Source: Eubacterium sp. (lineage in GTDB: Bacteria > Bacillota > Clostridia > Peptostreptococcales > Anaerovoracaceae). From it: 34,703 nt of DNA. Under the pieces are notes generated by a model. That model did not search any database, had not been told where the DNA came from, and saw only the letters and a program-made list of their open reading frames with translations. This document shows positions 1 through 8,942 of this stretch, piece after piece. Location of the stretch: contig JAETRU010000028.1 in assembly GCA_021769965.1 (NCBI GenBank), forward strand, positions 1 through 34,703, written 5' to 3'. A program made the translations under genes and the position numbers. Positions within the stretch are counted from its first letter, which is position 1. Every line of letters starts with the position of its first letter.

Positions 1-77
1 TCTTTGATTGCAGCTGACAGACCGCATTCCAAGTATAGCAGAAGGAGTTTTTCTGTTCAACGGTGAAACCTTTCCGG

Positions 78-104
78 AACCACGCGTCAAACGCGTGGTT
101 TTAC
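78..104 (+). terminator. Candidate rho-independent terminator
   Basis: A perfect inverted repeat (AACCACGCGT, loop CAA, ACGCGTGGTT) is followed by a short T run on the plus strand. It may end a plus-strand gene lying outside the window. No gene is visible in bases 1-77. Confidence 0.45.
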
Positions 105-110
105 TTATAC

Positions 111-149
111 AAAAAATCCGCAGGCTGAGCCGGAGCGCATGCCTGCGGA
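111..149 (-). terminator. Terminator of the 107-aa gene operon
   Basis: On the minus strand TCCGCAGGC and GCCTGCGGA form a 9-bp stem followed by TTTTTTG, a typical intrinsic terminator. It lies about 170 bases after the 107-aa gene. Bases 150-315 show no gene or other clear signal. Confidence 0.75.
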
Positions 150-315
150 ATAATAGCAAAATATAAAACAGAGCCTGTTTCATGCCATATGGTCATAAAA
201 AGGACGGTAAATGTGGCGCGCATCGGGCCATGGGCGCCGTATCAGCGCAAAACAACAGCGAAATATGGCGCGAACATAGAACTAGAACATACTGCCGCTT
301 TCTCCCGCTTTCTCC

Positions 316-639
316 TCATCCCTCGTAATACGCGCTGACTCTCTCTCTGATGATCCCCATGACCTCTTCAAGACCGCTGACTGCTTCCCAGTCCTGGGCC
401 AGATGCACTTTGATCACCTGATAGAGCCAGTCCTCATAATAGGCCATGGCGCTGTCAAAATCCAGACCGCGGCTCTGCAGCTGGCGGACGTCGCATTCGG
501 CAAATTCCGCTGTCACCTTGCACCGCTGCCGTTCTTTACCATCCGGCCCGTCAGGGAAATCAATAACAGCTACATCTACACTGTTATGAAAAGGCGGATC
601 CGCCTTCAGTTTGATCTGCTTCAAATTGATCTGATTCAT
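316..639 (-). CDS. Hypothetical protein, 107 aa
   Basis: I do not recognise a family. The start at 639 was chosen because AAGGAGATATAGAGAG precedes the ATG and because this ATG overlaps the stop of the upstream oxidoreductase gene in an ATGA arrangement, implying translational coupling. The product is soluble, with no signal peptide or membrane segment. Its N-terminal part is probably beta-rich (about residues 1-50) and its C-terminal half acidic and helical, with several Trp and Tyr residues. The longer reading frame upstream of this start runs antisense-free inside the oxidoreductase gene and has no ribosome site of its own. Coupling suggests that it works with the FAD/Rieske protein, but the function is unknown. 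Confidence 0.6.
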   Translation of the reverse strand: MNQINLKQIKLKADPPFHNSVDVAVIDFPDGPDGKERQRCKVTAEFAECDVRQLQSRGLDFDSAMAYYEDWLYQVIKVHLAQDWEAVSGLEEVMGIIRERVSAYYEG

Positions 640-1988
640 CTCTCTATATCTCCTTTTCTTCTGTTCACAGATCTCTGAGCCGGCTCGTTGATCACCGCGC
701 CCTCGCGGCCAAAGCGGGATCCGTGACACGGACAATCCCAGCTGTGTTCCTGCCGGTTCCATTTCAGCGCGCATCCCATATGAGTGCATCTGGGCGCTGT
801 CGGCGTCAGCAGATTTTTTGCCGCCTCAAACCCGTTGATAAAGAACTGCTTTCTCAGCATGCTGCGGTCCGGCCGGAACACCTTTGATATTTCCCTGTCC
901 ATCTGCCCTGTCAAAGCCAGCGCGGCCATCATGGAGCCTGTCATACCCCACTTGTTATAGCCGCTGGCGACAAAGACCCCCGGCAGATGATCAGAATAAG
1001 GGCCGATATATGGCACGCCGTCCAGACTCATGCAGTCCTGCGCCGCCCAAACAGTCTCCACGTGACAGGCCGGAAACAGCTTTGACGTCTGCCGCCGCAG
1101 TTCCTCACAGCCCTGTCCGCTCCTGCCGGTCCGGCCGCCGAAACCGCCGAGGATCAAAACATCCCGCCAGCCGCGAAAAGACAGGCTGCCCGCCTCCGTT
1201 CCGATATACATACCCTCCAGCTTCGGCATGCCGGTGCCCCGCAGTGCCAGCGCGTAGGAACGCTGCTGATACAGCTTCACGAAATACATGCCCCAGAGCT
1301 TCAGCAGCGGAAAGTGAGTAGCAATAATGATCTGTCCGGCTCTGACAGTAAAATGTCTGCCCCCGGCGCTTTCCACCTGCACCAGATATCCGTCCGCGGC
1401 TTTCTCTACATCTGTAACTGCGGTGTTCTCACAAATGTTCAGTCCGCCTGTAAGCGCCGCAAGAAACTTCAAAGGGTGAAAGCTGGCCTGATCAAATGTC
1501 CTGACCGCTCCGCTGATCTGCAGAGGGATCTCTGCCTGCTCCGTGTAGACCGCCCTGCCTCCCAGACTCCGAATGGTCTCCGCTTCTTCGATCAGGTCAC
1601 TCTTTTCGCCGGCCCGCAGACTGTAGACAAAGTTGTTCTTTTTCTCATAATCACAGTCTACGCCGCCTGCGATAATACGGTCAAAGGCGTCCAGCGCCTG
1701 CGTTCCCGCCGCGAGATAGGCTGCGGCGCCGTCCGTTCCAAACGTTCTGCGCAGCCTGGTATAGATCAGACCATGCTGCCATGTCAGCTTGGCCGTGGTA
1801 TTCTTTGTTACGCCCCCTGCGATCCGGTCCTTCTCCAAAACCAGATAGTCTCTGCCCTGCTCCTGCAGAAAAAACCCGCACAGCAGTCCTGTCATACCGC
1901 CGCCTACTACCAGCACATCGGTCCGCGCGTCTTTCCGCAGCGCCGGAAACCGGGGCAGGGTCACATCTTTTTCCCAAATGGAAGCCAT
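636..1988 (-). CDS. FAD-dependent oxidoreductase with C-terminal Rieske domain (YhfW-like)
   Basis: A 450-aa flavoprotein. Residues about 23-60 hold a Rossmann dinucleotide-binding motif (VLVVGGGMTGL, followed by an LEKD acidic end), so it is a DAO-type FAD oxidoreductase. The last 50 residues form a Rieske [2Fe-2S] site: Cys401-x-His403 with Cys406, and Cys419-Pro-Cys421-His422, with the CPCHGSRF signature. All four ligands (C401, H403, C419, H422) and the disulfide pair are present. Length is slightly under the usual 500 or so residues of this family because the end after the Rieske loop is short. GGGAGG precedes the ATG. The substrate of this family is not established. The gene lies between a membrane protein gene and a coupled small gene, probably one operon. 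Confidence 0.85.
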   Translation of the reverse strand: MASIWEKDVTLPRFPALRKDARTDVLVVGGGMTGLLCGFFLQEQGRDYLVLEKDRIAGGVTKNTTAKLTWQHGLIYTRLRRTFGTDGAAAYLAAGTQALDAFDRIIAGGVDCDYEKKNNFVYSLRAGEKSDLIEEAETIRSLGGRAVYTEQAEIPLQISGAVRTFDQASFHPLKFLAALTGGLNICENTAVTDVEKAADGYLVQVESAGGRHFTVRAGQIIIATHFPLLKLWGMYFVKLYQQRSYALALRGTGMPKLEGMYIGTEAGSLSFRGWRDVLILGGFGGRTGRSGQGCEELRRQTSKLFPACHVETVWAAQDCMSLDGVPYIGPYSDHLPGVFVASGYNKWGMTGSMMAALALTGQMDREISKVFRPDRSMLRKQFFINGFEAAKNLLTPTAPRCTHMGCALKWNRQEHSWDCPCHGSRFGREGAVINEPAQRSVNRRKGDIER

Positions 1989-2039
1989 GTCTTTTTCCTC
2001 CCTTCTGACATATAGAATGCCCGTCAGGTCAGAAAAAAA

Positions 2040-2888
2040 TCACAAAAACTTTTCTTTCTTCTCTTCCTGCGTAAGAAAATCGTTTTCCTGCTCTTTGCGG
2101 GCGGGGATCAGACTTTCTGCCAGCCTGCTCCTGCCCCGGCCTTTGACATAAAAATATCCGAATACAGAAAAACATACCGCGCCGACAAAATTCACAAAGA
2201 GATCCTTCATGGTGTCGATCAGGCCGATATCCACATAGCCTCCGACGCCCAGTTCTTTTCCGTTGACTATGACCTCATCGATGCCGTCGATGAGAAACGG
2301 CACATTTTTACCTTCCGGATTCAGCAGCACGGAATGGATCTGATGTATCACCGTGTCCTTCTGCATATCCATAGCGAAAATATGATCCATGGCAAACTCA
2401 AAGAATTCCCAGAGCACGCCGATGGTCATGGAAAAACAGAAGGCAGTCAGCACCAGAAACAGCGGCGACAGGTTGAATTCATGCCTTTTGCTCCGGTTAA
2501 GAAGATCTACCAGAGAAAAGCCTACTGCCGCTGCCAGAAAACCGGTGGTGGTATGGAGCATGGTGTCCCAGAAAGGGATCTTTATGTAAAACTCACGGAT
2601 CTCGCCCAGGATCTCCGCCGCGAAGATAAAGAGCAGGATGATGATCTCCAGGGTCCTGGGCAGCTCGACCCGCAGCTCCAGCTGTACAAAACTGGGCATG
2701 AGCAGCAGTACCAGGGTCAGACCGCACAGCAGTACGTTCTCATAGTTGTGATTCAGAAACTGAAGTATCATGACCAGGATCACCATAGCCCGCAGAATTG
2801 AAAACACAATGAAAGAACTGCGGTGCTCGCGAAGCTCTTTTTTCATAGCCCGCTGCATAATGCGGTATCGTTTATACAATCTGCTCAT
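2040..2888 (-). CDS. YjdF-like (DUF2238-type) integral membrane protein
   Basis: A 282-aa membrane protein of unknown function. After a basic cytoplasmic N-terminus (residues 1-25) come hydrophobic helices at about 27-45, 50-68, 79-96, 112-131, 142-165 and 232-252. The conserved WDTMLH box (about 107-112) and WEFFEF box (about 160-165) resemble the YjdF/DUF2238 family. The tail is charged. The start was chosen at the ATG behind AAGGAGACAACAT; the longer frame would run into the promoter. A strong promoter lies directly upstream, so this gene leads the operon that continues with the FAD/Rieske protein. The family assignment is from motif memory and is moderately secure. Confidence 0.65.
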   Translation of the reverse strand: MSRLYKRYRIMQRAMKKELREHRSSFIVFSILRAMVILVMILQFLNHNYENVLLCGLTLVLLLMPSFVQLELRVELPRTLEIIILLFIFAAEILGEIREFYIKIPFWDTMLHTTTGFLAAAVGFSLVDLLNRSKRHEFNLSPLFLVLTAFCFSMTIGVLWEFFEFAMDHIFAMDMQKDTVIHQIHSVLLNPEGKNVPFLIDGIDEVIVNGKELGVGGYVDIGLIDTMKDLFVNFVGAVCFSVFGYFYVKGRGRSRLAESLIPARKEQENDFLTQEEKKEKFL

Positions 2889-2928
2889 ATGTTGTCTCCT
2901 TGCAGTTGAATTTATGTTCTTACGGTAA

Positions 2929-2957
2929 AGTATACCCGTTTTTGTACAGACGGTCAA
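2929..2957 (-). promoter_or_regulatory. Sigma-A promoter for the YjdF-like gene operon
   Basis: On the minus strand TTGACC, a 17-bp spacer and TATACT stand about 45 bases before the start codon. Both hexamers are close to consensus. Confidence 0.75.
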
Positions 2958-2971
2958 TGCAAACCGCGTAT

Positions 2972-3010
2972 AAAAAACGCCCCGGCTTCCCGTCACCGGG
3001 CCGCCGGGGC
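2972..3010 (-). terminator. Terminator of the pan operon
   Basis: Minus-strand GCCCCGGC pairs with GCCGGGGC around a GC-rich loop and is followed by CGTTTTTT. It stands just after panD and before the promoter of the next operon. Confidence 0.85.
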
Positions 3011-3033
3011 TGTGTACCTTACACTACACCGTA

Positions 3034-3423
3034 TTACATATCTTCCAGTCTGCCGTGTTTTTCATATCTGGTCAGGCGGCTGATCTTATTGTTATCATCG
3101 ACAAAGACGACACGGGGCGGATTGGCACCCGCCTCCTCCGGCGTCATCTGGCAGTATGCCATGATGATGATCTTATCCCCCTTCTGGACACAGCGGGCCG
3201 CCGCGCCGTTGAGGCAGATCATGCCGCTGCCCGGCTCTCCTGCGATAGTATAGGTCTCAAAACGCTGGCCGTTATTGATATCCACGATCTGAACCTTCTC
3301 ATATTCCAGGATACCGGAGGCCTCCAACAGCTCGGAGTCCACGGTGATGCTGCCTACATAGTCCAGTTCGGCCTGCATTACCGTAGCCCTGTGGATCTTT
3401 CCCTTTAACATATTCAAATACAT
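3034..3423 (-). CDS. panD: Aspartate 1-decarboxylase PanD
   Basis: Makes beta-alanine from L-aspartate for pantothenate synthesis; a cytoplasmic pyruvoyl enzyme. The 129-aa proenzyme has the canonical self-cleavage site Gly24-Ser25 in DYVGSITVD, where Ser25 becomes the pyruvoyl group. It also shows the NGAAAR segment and ends normally. The start at 3423 follows GGAAGGGG; a start six codons earlier lacks a ribosome site. It is the last gene of panG-panB-panC-panD and is followed by a strong terminator. Length matches the family (about 126-130 aa). Confidence 0.96.
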   Translation of the reverse strand: MYLNMLKGKIHRATVMQAELDYVGSITVDSELLEASGILEYEKVQIVDINNGQRFETYTIAGEPGSGMICLNGAAARCVQKGDKIIIMAYCQMTPEEAGANPPRVVFVDDNNKISRLTRYEKHGRLEDM

Positions 3424-3441
3424 GATACTACCCCTTCCCAA

Positions 3442-4287
3442 TTAACCTTCGTAAATAAAGTTATCGATCAGTCTGGTCTTGCCGATATATACAGCCATTG
3501 CGACCAGTACCGGCGGCTTCATCTCCGTGACCGGCGATACGCTGACCGCGTCTACGGCCTTCACGTAATCGATCTTTGCCAGCGGTTCCGCTTCGATATG
3601 CTTTTTCATAGCGTCTACGATCTTATCAGCAGACTTTTCACCGTCCTCAGCCATCTTCTGGCCCAGCTTTACCGCCTGGCTCAGCACCAGCGCCGCCTGC
3701 CGTTCCTCTGCGGACAGATATGTATTCCGCGAGCTTTTCGCAAGACCGTCGGCCTCCCGCACGATAGGGCATCCCACGATCTCAATATCAAAGTTCAGGT
3801 CACGGACCATCCGCCTGATGACAGCCAGCTGCTGCGCGTCCTTCTGACCAAAGTAGGCCCTGTCCGGTTTCACGATATTGAAAAGCTTGGAAACCACAGT
3901 GCAGACACCGCGGAAGTGAATCGGTCTGGACATGCCGCAGAGGTCTTCAGACGGACCGGTCATGTTGACAAAAGTGGTAGCGTCATCAGCATACATCTCA
4001 TCGACCTCAGGATTGAAGATCAGCGCCGCTCCTGCCTCTTCACAGAGAGCTGCGTCCCGGTTCAGATCCCTTGGATAGCTTTCCAGATCTTCAGTCGGTC
4101 CGAACTGTGTCGGATTGACGAAATCGCTGACTACGACTCTGTCGTTATCTGCGGCTGCGCGGACGATCAGGCTTTTGTGCCCTTCGTGAAGAAATCCCAT
4201 AGTAGGGACCAGACCTACAGACAGGCCTTCTGCGCGCCAGCCGCGTACCGCTTCTCTCACTTCTTCAATGGTTTTTACTACTTTCAT
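3442..4287 (-). CDS. panC: Pantothenate synthetase PanC
   Basis: Joins pantoate and beta-alanine with ATP, through a pantoyl-adenylate, to give pantothenate. The 281-aa protein has the PTMGFLHEGH nucleotidyltransferase motif (about residues 29-38), FVNPTQFGPTEDLESYPRD, the YFGQKDAQQ segment, and SSRNTYLS as the KMSKS-equivalent loop. A GGAGG sits a short way before the ATG. The ATG lies one base inside a TGA that would end a read-through form of panB (see findings). Regulation is probably through the panG leader. Confidence 0.97.
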   Translation of the reverse strand: MKVVKTIEEVREAVRGWRAEGLSVGLVPTMGFLHEGHKSLIVRAAADNDRVVVSDFVNPTQFGPTEDLESYPRDLNRDAALCEEAGAALIFNPEVDEMYADDATTFVNMTGPSEDLCGMSRPIHFRGVCTVVSKLFNIVKPDRAYFGQKDAQQLAVIRRMVRDLNFDIEIVGCPIVREADGLAKSSRNTYLSAEERQAALVLSQAVKLGQKMAEDGEKSADKIVDAMKKHIEAEPLAKIDYVKAVDAVSVSPVTEMKPPVLVAMAVYIGKTRLIDNFIYEG

Positions 4288-4307
4288 CAGAATAAACCTC
4301 CAAAATA

Positions 4308-5135
4308 CTAATACAATTTATTTAAAACTTCATCGGAAATCTTAAAAGTATGCTCTTCTGCAGGGAAACTGCCTTCTTTGACTTCTTTGATGTAGTCGGC
4401 AAAGCCCTGCTTCATGACCTCTCCGGCGTTGGCAAAATGCTTGACGAACTTCGGCTTAAAGTCGGAGAACAACGCCAGCATATCCTGATATACCAGCACC
4501 TGACCGTCGCAGCCCGCGCCTGCGCCGATGCCGATGGTCGGAATGGAGACCGTCTTTGAGATCAGCTCCGCCAGTTTCGCAGGCACACACTCCAGCACTA
4601 CAGCAAACGCTCCTGCTTCCTCCACAGCCTTTGCCTCTTCCAGAAGTCTCCGAGCGTCAGCCTCGTTCTTGCCCTGAACTTTAAATCCGCCGAACGCGTT
4701 GACAGCCTGCGGTGTCAGTCCGATATGAGCCACTACAGGGATCTGCGCCTCGACGATAGCTTTGATCTGCGGGCAGACAGCAGCGCCGCCTTCCAGCTTC
4801 ACCGCATGGCATCTGCCTTCCTTCATCAGTCTTCCGGCGTTGACCACTGCGTCATAGACAGATGTCTGATAGCTCATAAACGGCATGTCCCCGACAACCA
4901 GAGCGTTCTTCGCGCCTCTTGTTACAGCTGCCGTATGGTGGATCATGTCTTCCATGGTCACAGACAGAGTATCTTCGTAACCCAGCATGGTCATGCCCAG
5001 GGAATCCCCGACCAAAATAGAATTGATGCCGGATTCATCCATCAGTTTGGCGGTAGAATAATCATATGCCGTCAGCATGGTGATCTTTTCTCCGTCGGCT
5101 TTCATCTGCTTGAATGTGGATACCGTGTTCTTCAT
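4308..5135 (-). CDS. panB: 3-methyl-2-oxobutanoate hydroxymethyltransferase PanB
   Basis: Adds a one-carbon unit from 5,10-methylene-THF to ketoisovalerate, giving ketopantoate. The 275-aa protein shows the family motifs [24 protein letters not shown] (metal-binding Asp), [22 protein letters not shown] and IPTIGIGAG. It overlaps the stop of panG by 4 bases. It ends in TAG, which is noteworthy in an amber-decoding cell: reading through would add only seven residues (Pyl-YFGGLF) before a TGA that overlaps the panC start. Confidence 0.97.
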   Translation of the reverse strand: MKNTVSTFKQMKADGEKITMLTAYDYSTAKLMDESGINSILVGDSLGMTMLGYEDTLSVTMEDMIHHTAAVTRGAKNALVVGDMPFMSYQTSVYDAVVNAGRLMKEGRCHAVKLEGGAAVCPQIKAIVEAQIPVVAHIGLTPQAVNAFGGFKVQGKNEADARRLLEEAKAVEEAGAFAVVLECVPAKLAELISKTVSIPTIGIGAGAGCDGQVLVYQDMLALFSDFKPKFVKHFANAGEVMKQGFADYIKEVKEGSFPAEEHTFKISDEVLNKLY

Positions 5136-5974
5136 TGTTCTAGCTCCTTTTCTAATTCCTCATAGTTCCTTTCAGGATGTTTTCTCTCTGAGATCCGGAC
5201 GAGTCTTTTGGAAAGCTGCACATAGACCGACCGCTCCGGTTCTTCCAGCACGGCCAGATGCCTGCGCACCGTGGACACGTCGCCGCGTTCCACCGGTCCG
5301 GTCAAAGCTTTTTCCGCACCGACACGGGCGATCTTCACGGCGTTTCCCTCGATCAAAGGGGCCAGCGCCGCGGCTGCGTCGCCAGGGTCAAAACCGCACT
5401 GCACGAGAAGGTCTGCGCCTATATCGGCCAGCGCCGCCATCTGGTTGCTTGCCATGACGGCCGCCGCGTGATACAGAGTCTTCCTGGACGTATCGATGGA
5501 AACCACTTTGTTTCCCAGACCTTCAAAGACCTGCCGCAGCGCCTCCAGATGGGCCGGACTGCCTTCGATGGCGAAATACGCTTTGGATAACTCCTTCCAC
5601 GACTGATACTTGTCACTGACTGCATAGAGTGGATGGATGGAATAGCTGTATGCGCCTAAATTTTCGGCGTTAAAAAAAACGGCCGATGAAATCGAACCGC
5701 TGCAATGACATATATTCTTTCCTTTTACCTGCAGACTGCACATGTCATCCCAAACTTCACCGATGATGCCGTCGGGCACCGTGACGAACAGGGTATCACT
5801 GTCATTTACAATATCTGCTAGATTATCATAATACCTGCTTCCGGTGAACGCCGCCGCTTCTTCCGCGGACGCCCTGCTCCGGCTGTAATAACCGGTGAGG
5901 CTTTCGCCGCCTTCGGACAGATATTTTCCTAGAGAGAAGCCGACCTTTCCGGCTCCGATAAAACCTGCTTTCAT
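5132..5974 (-). CDS. panG: Alternative ketopantoate reductase PanG-type (Rossmann/DUF2520 protein)
   Basis: A 280-aa protein with an N-terminal NAD(P)-binding motif ([14 protein letters not shown], residues 3-16) and a helical C-terminal domain of DUF2520 type ([20 protein letters not shown]). Proteins of this type were described as PanG, an alternative ketopantoate reductase replacing PanE in Francisella and some Bacillota (from memory). Its place before panB-panC-panD, with no panE-like gene nearby, fits: it would reduce ketopantoate to pantoate. The start at 5974 follows TTGGAGGTGATGGAT; the ORF reads further upstream, but that region is leader RNA. The ribosome site can be buried in a leader hairpin. 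Confidence 0.85.
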   Translation of the reverse strand: MKAGFIGAGKVGFSLGKYLSEGGESLTGYYSRSRASAEEAAAFTGSRYYDNLADIVNDSDTLFVTVPDGIIGEVWDDMCSLQVKGKNICHCSGSISSAVFFNAENLGAYSYSIHPLYAVSDKYQSWKELSKAYFAIEGSPAHLEALRQVFEGLGNKVVSIDTSRKTLYHAAAVMASNQMAALADIGADLLVQCGFDPGDAAAALAPLIEGNAVKIARVGAEKALTGPVERGDVSTVRRHLAVLEEPERSVYVQLSKRLVRISERKHPERNYEELEKELEQ

Positions 5975-6031
5975 ATCCATCACCTCCAAATTGAGGGGAT
6001 GATACCGCGGCAGTCCCGTCCCTGGTGCCGC
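5975..6031 (-). promoter_or_regulatory. Structured leader of panG with ribosome-site hairpin
   Basis: On the minus strand a segment around ATCATCCCCTC can pair with GAGGTGATGGAT across a short AATTTG loop, with one mismatch and one bulge. This would bury the panG Shine-Dalgarno. Just upstream (6007-6031) GCGGCA and TGCCGC form a second hairpin. This could be translational control; I did not match it to a known RNA class. Confidence 0.45.
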
Positions 6032-6112
6032 TCCCGGAGGATGCGTCCCAGATTCCCGTGGTAAAAGATCTGATATATGGTACAGCTTCAATTCGAATGC
6101 CATCCACACATT

Positions 6113-6149
6113 AATATACCACGATTAAAAAGATTTGTACAGAACAAAT
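6113..6149 (-). promoter_or_regulatory. Candidate panG promoter with overlapping inverted repeat
   Basis: Minus-strand TGTACA, a 17-bp spacer and TATATT fit a promoter, giving a leader of about 130 nt. An inverted repeat ATTTGT-N5-ACAAAT (6133-6149) covers the -35 region and would suit a dimeric repressor. It starts only two bases from the stop of the ABC permease gene, so the pan operon may also be reached by read-through. Confidence 0.5.
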
Positions 6150-6150
6150 T

Positions 6151-7065
6151 TTAATAATTCTGCCACCTGACGGCTTTTTTCTGTATCTGCGTAATGACGG
6201 CAGAAAGCAGTGTTACCACCAGTCCTACCACGATGATACCGGCGATGACCTTGGTGTAATTGCCATAAGTATTATAATTGACGATATAGTATCCCATGCC
6301 CGAAGTCGAACCCATCATCTCCGCGAAGGTCAGCATCATGACCGCCGTAGTCATAGTCACCTTCAGCCCTTTGACGATACCCGGAAAGGAATAGGGCAAA
6401 AGGATCTGAAAAATCATGGAAAAGCTGCCCAGTTCCAGACTTCTGGCGGAATCGATGATATTTTTGTCGATGGATTCCACAGAGATAATAGTCTTCAGGA
6501 AATTCGGCCAGAAGATACCCAGCAGGATCACTACCACCGACGCGCTGCGGAAAGAAGGCATGATCGCTATGACATAAGGCGCAAAGACGATAGAAGGGAT
6601 CGGGGCCAGCACATTGGCAATGGGATAAAAGACTTCTTTCAGCCGCTGATTCCAGCCGCAGATCAGCCCCAGCAGCGTACCGAGCGCCAGTCCCACTGCC
6701 ACACCAATACTGAGGATCTCCAGCGAAGACAGGACGCCTCCTGCCATCTCCACATAATCATCGGTGAACACATGGAAGATATTTTCCAGAGCCGGTACCA
6801 GCACCGGATGACACAGATCCAGCTTGCTGACCATGATCTCCCAGAGCAGCATCAGCGCCCACAGGATCAATACGATGTCAGACGCCGAATCTCTCTTTTT
6901 CGGAAATCGGGCCAGTCTGTAGAGATAATATCCTTCGATCAGCGCTATGACCCAGAGCATGGCGGCAGGATCTGCTGTCTCTTTCTTTCCCGGAAGCAGC
7001 ACTGCCGCGATCAGAGCAGCCAGAGCCGCATGACAGACGATCACAGAAACAGAAATCCTTTTCAC
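6151..7065 (-). CDS. ABC transporter permease (SsuC/TauC-type)
   Basis: A 304-aa inner-membrane permease of the nitrate/sulfonate/taurine (BPD_transp_1) class. It has about six to seven helices; the EAA loop region is around SARSLELGSFSMIFQILLPY, followed by SFPGIVKG. The start is GTG at 7065, overlapping the stop of the ATPase gene (GTGA), with GGGGTGG ahead; the longer ATG frame lies inside the ATPase gene and is a shadow. The N-terminus carries two extra helices before the core domain. The substrate cannot be told from sequence; the position beside the pan operon is suggestive only. Confidence 0.88.
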   Translation of the reverse strand: MKRISVSVIVCHAALAALIAAVLLPGKKETADPAAMLWVIALIEGYYLYRLARFPKKRDSASDIVLILWALMLLWEIMVSKLDLCHPVLVPALENIFHVFTDDYVEMAGGVLSSLEILSIGVAVGLALGTLLGLICGWNQRLKEVFYPIANVLAPIPSIVFAPYVIAIMPSFRSASVVVILLGIFWPNFLKTIISVESIDKNIIDSARSLELGSFSMIFQILLPYSFPGIVKGLKVTMTTAVMMLTFAEMMGSTSGMGYYIVNYNTYGNYTKVIAGIIVVGLVVTLLSAVITQIQKKAVRWQNY

Positions 7066-7805
7066 TGATACCACCCCGCTAATTCTTCTTTTATTGCCAT
7101 GCAGTCCGCTCTGCCCAGATTCCCGCTGCAGCAGCAGTTGATCTCCTGGCAGATCTTCTTCTCGCGGCAGACTCTTCCATCCCGTATAAAAACGATTCTG
7201 CTGCCTAAGATCATGGCCTCCTCCAGATCGTGGGTCACGAAAATGACCGTCTTTTTTTCCGTGCCGGAAGCCCAAAGTTCCCGCAAAAGATCCTGCAGCT
7301 GGCTGCGGATCCGCGTATCCAGAGCGCCAAAGGGCTCATCCAGCAGCAGATACGGTGAATCGATGGCCAGCGCCCTCGCGATAGCGGTGCGCTGCCGCAT
7401 ACCGCCGGACAGCTGGTAAGGATACCTGCCCATATTTTCTGCCATGCCGGTCTTTTCCAGAAAGTATTCAGCCCTCGTTAAAGCCTCTTCCTTCTGGAAC
7501 CGGCCTGTTTTTTTCATGGCAAAGAGCACGTTTTCTCTGACGGTCATCCACGGAAACAGGGAATATTGCTGAAAGACGATGGTCCTGTCCGCAGACGGTC
7601 CTGTGACCGGCTTGCCGTCTATCATGATCTCTCCGCTCTGCGGCAGATCAAGCCCTGCCGCAAGACGCAGCAGGGTCGATTTTCCGCAGCCGGAGTGTCC
7701 GATCACGCACAGAAACTCTCCATCCTCAATATTCAGGCAAAGGCCGTCCAGCACATTTCTGTCACTTTTGGGATACGCGAATGTCACCTGGTTCATCTGA
7801 ATCAT
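7062..7805 (-). CDS. ABC transporter ATP-binding protein (SsuB/TauB-type)
   Basis: A 247-aa ATPase for the adjacent permease. Walker [10 protein letters not shown] is at residues 36-44, the Q-loop at about QQYSLFPW, signature LSGGMRQR at about 132-139, Walker B LLLDEP at about 153-158, and the switch His in VTHD. Its ATG overlaps the stop of the binding-protein gene (ATGA). The C-terminal tail has an unusual cluster of cysteines (C-x5-CCC, then another Cys), which is not typical of SsuB and could bind metal or be redox-active; this last point is inference. Confidence 0.92.
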   Translation of the reverse strand: MIQMNQVTFAYPKSDRNVLDGLCLNIEDGEFLCVIGHSGCGKSTLLRLAAGLDLPQSGEIMIDGKPVTGPSADRTIVFQQYSLFPWMTVRENVLFAMKKTGRFQKEEALTRAEYFLEKTGMAENMGRYPYQLSGGMRQRTAIARALAIDSPYLLLDEPFGALDTRIRSQLQDLLRELWASGTEKKTVIFVTHDLEEAMILGSRIVFIRDGRVCREKKICQEINCCCSGNLGRADCMAIKEELAGWYQ

Positions 7806-8881
7806 TTGTTGTTGTCCTCAAATTCCGCAAGCAGCTGTTCATACAGTTCTTTGTCATTGTCTTCTTCTATAAGGGCCTTCAGCGCGTCCTCATAGATGGA
7901 GGTATCGATGTAGTCGTTGATATCATATTTCGTATCAGCGCTGATATCCCCGTTTTCCTTCATCACTTCATAGAAATCAGAAACTTTCTTCTTGTTGGGA
8001 TCCAGGGATACGATCATGGCATTGTCATACTCCCCGCTGCCGTACATGACAGCTTCTACGTAAGCCTCGTCCTGGCCCGAATACGCGGTCAACGCGGCGA
8101 TAGTGGTCTCTTTATCGTTGAGATAGGTCGCGTAGGCCCTCAGCGCCGCCATCTCAAATCTTACCAGAGCGTCTCTCTTTTCATTAACTGCCGTTCTGGA
8201 TGCCGTCTGTCTGCAGCACGGGAAGTCGCTCTCAAAATCTCCAACCTGAAAAGCCACATGGGCGCCGCCCTGCTCCGCCACATAGCCGTAGCCGCTGTTT
8301 ACCATACCGATATCCGCTTCTCCCTTGTTGACGGCTTCCACGATGGACTGCTGGGAATCCAGATATACGAATTCCGCGTTGACGCCGGCTTCTCTCAGCA
8401 GACCTTTCAGTATCATATGTCCTGTTTCCATCCTGAAGCAGGCGATGGTCCTGCCCTCAAACTGGGAAAGTTCGGTATAGGATTCCTCTTCTTTAGTGAT
8501 GCCTTCGCTTCCCTCAGAGATCGTCCCGCCGAAAATGACGACATCCGTCCCCTGAGAAATATAGCTGCAGCTTGGGATAACGCCGTAAGGCAGGATATCC
8601 AGCTTATCCATGCTGACTGCCGTCAGGCCGTCTGGCAGAGAATTTACCGTTTCAAACTGCACATCCAGATTTTCCTCTTCAAAATAGCCCAGCTCCCTGG
8701 CTAAAATGATGCATGCGGTCTTGATATCCTTTCCCAGCATACCCACTTTCAGCGTCACAGTCTCCGTCTGCTCAGTTTCCGGCGCTTTCGCCTCCTCATC
8801 GCTGCCGCAGGCGCTTAAAGCCGCCGCCGATACAGCCGCCATAGCCAGGCAAAGAATTACCGCCAGTATTTTCTTCTTCAT
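7802..8881 (-). CDS. ABC transporter substrate-binding lipoprotein (NMT1/SsuA-like)
   Basis: A 359-aa secreted lipoprotein with a basic signal (MKKK), hydrophobic core and lipobox LSAC, lipidated at Cys25. The mature part has the two-lobe fold of the nitrate/taurine/thiamine-precursor binding class (KVGMLGKDIKTACIILARELGYFEEENLDV is split here only for description). The C-terminal 60 residues are very acidic. First gene of a three-gene, fully overlapping importer operon. The ligand is unknown. Confidence 0.88.
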   Translation of the reverse strand: MKKKILAVILCLAMAAVSAAALSACGSDEEAKAPETEQTETVTLKVGMLGKDIKTACIILARELGYFEEENLDVQFETVNSLPDGLTAVSMDKLDILPYGVIPSCSYISQGTDVVIFGGTISEGSEGITKEEESYTELSQFEGRTIACFRMETGHMILKGLLREAGVNAEFVYLDSQQSIVEAVNKGEADIGMVNSGYGYVAEQGGAHVAFQVGDFESDFPCCRQTASRTAVNEKRDALVRFEMAALRAYATYLNDKETTIAALTAYSGQDEAYVEAVMYGSGEYDNAMIVSLDPNKKKVSDFYEVMKENGDISADTKYDINDYIDTSIYEDALKALIEEDNDKELYEQLLAEFEDNNK

Positions 8882-8893
8882 CTTTCTCTTCCT

Positions 8894-8942
8894 CCTATTA
8901 GACCTTGTCTATTAGGAGTGATGGTACCATAAAAGACCGGCA
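8894..8942 (-). promoter_or_regulatory. Inverted repeat before the ABC operon, with candidate promoter
   Basis: Bases 8894-8916 form a near-perfect 23-bp inverted repeat (CCTATTAGAC, CTT, GTCTATTAGG; one mismatch pair) ending at the ribosome site of the binding-protein gene, so it may be an operator or a hairpin hiding the AGGAGG. Upstream on the minus strand a candidate promoter reads TTGATT, 17 bp, TACCAT. Confidence 0.5.

Noticed and set aside
1-77. Partial gene at the left edge
   Set aside because: No open frame with family sequence is visible; only a terminator-like hairpin follows.
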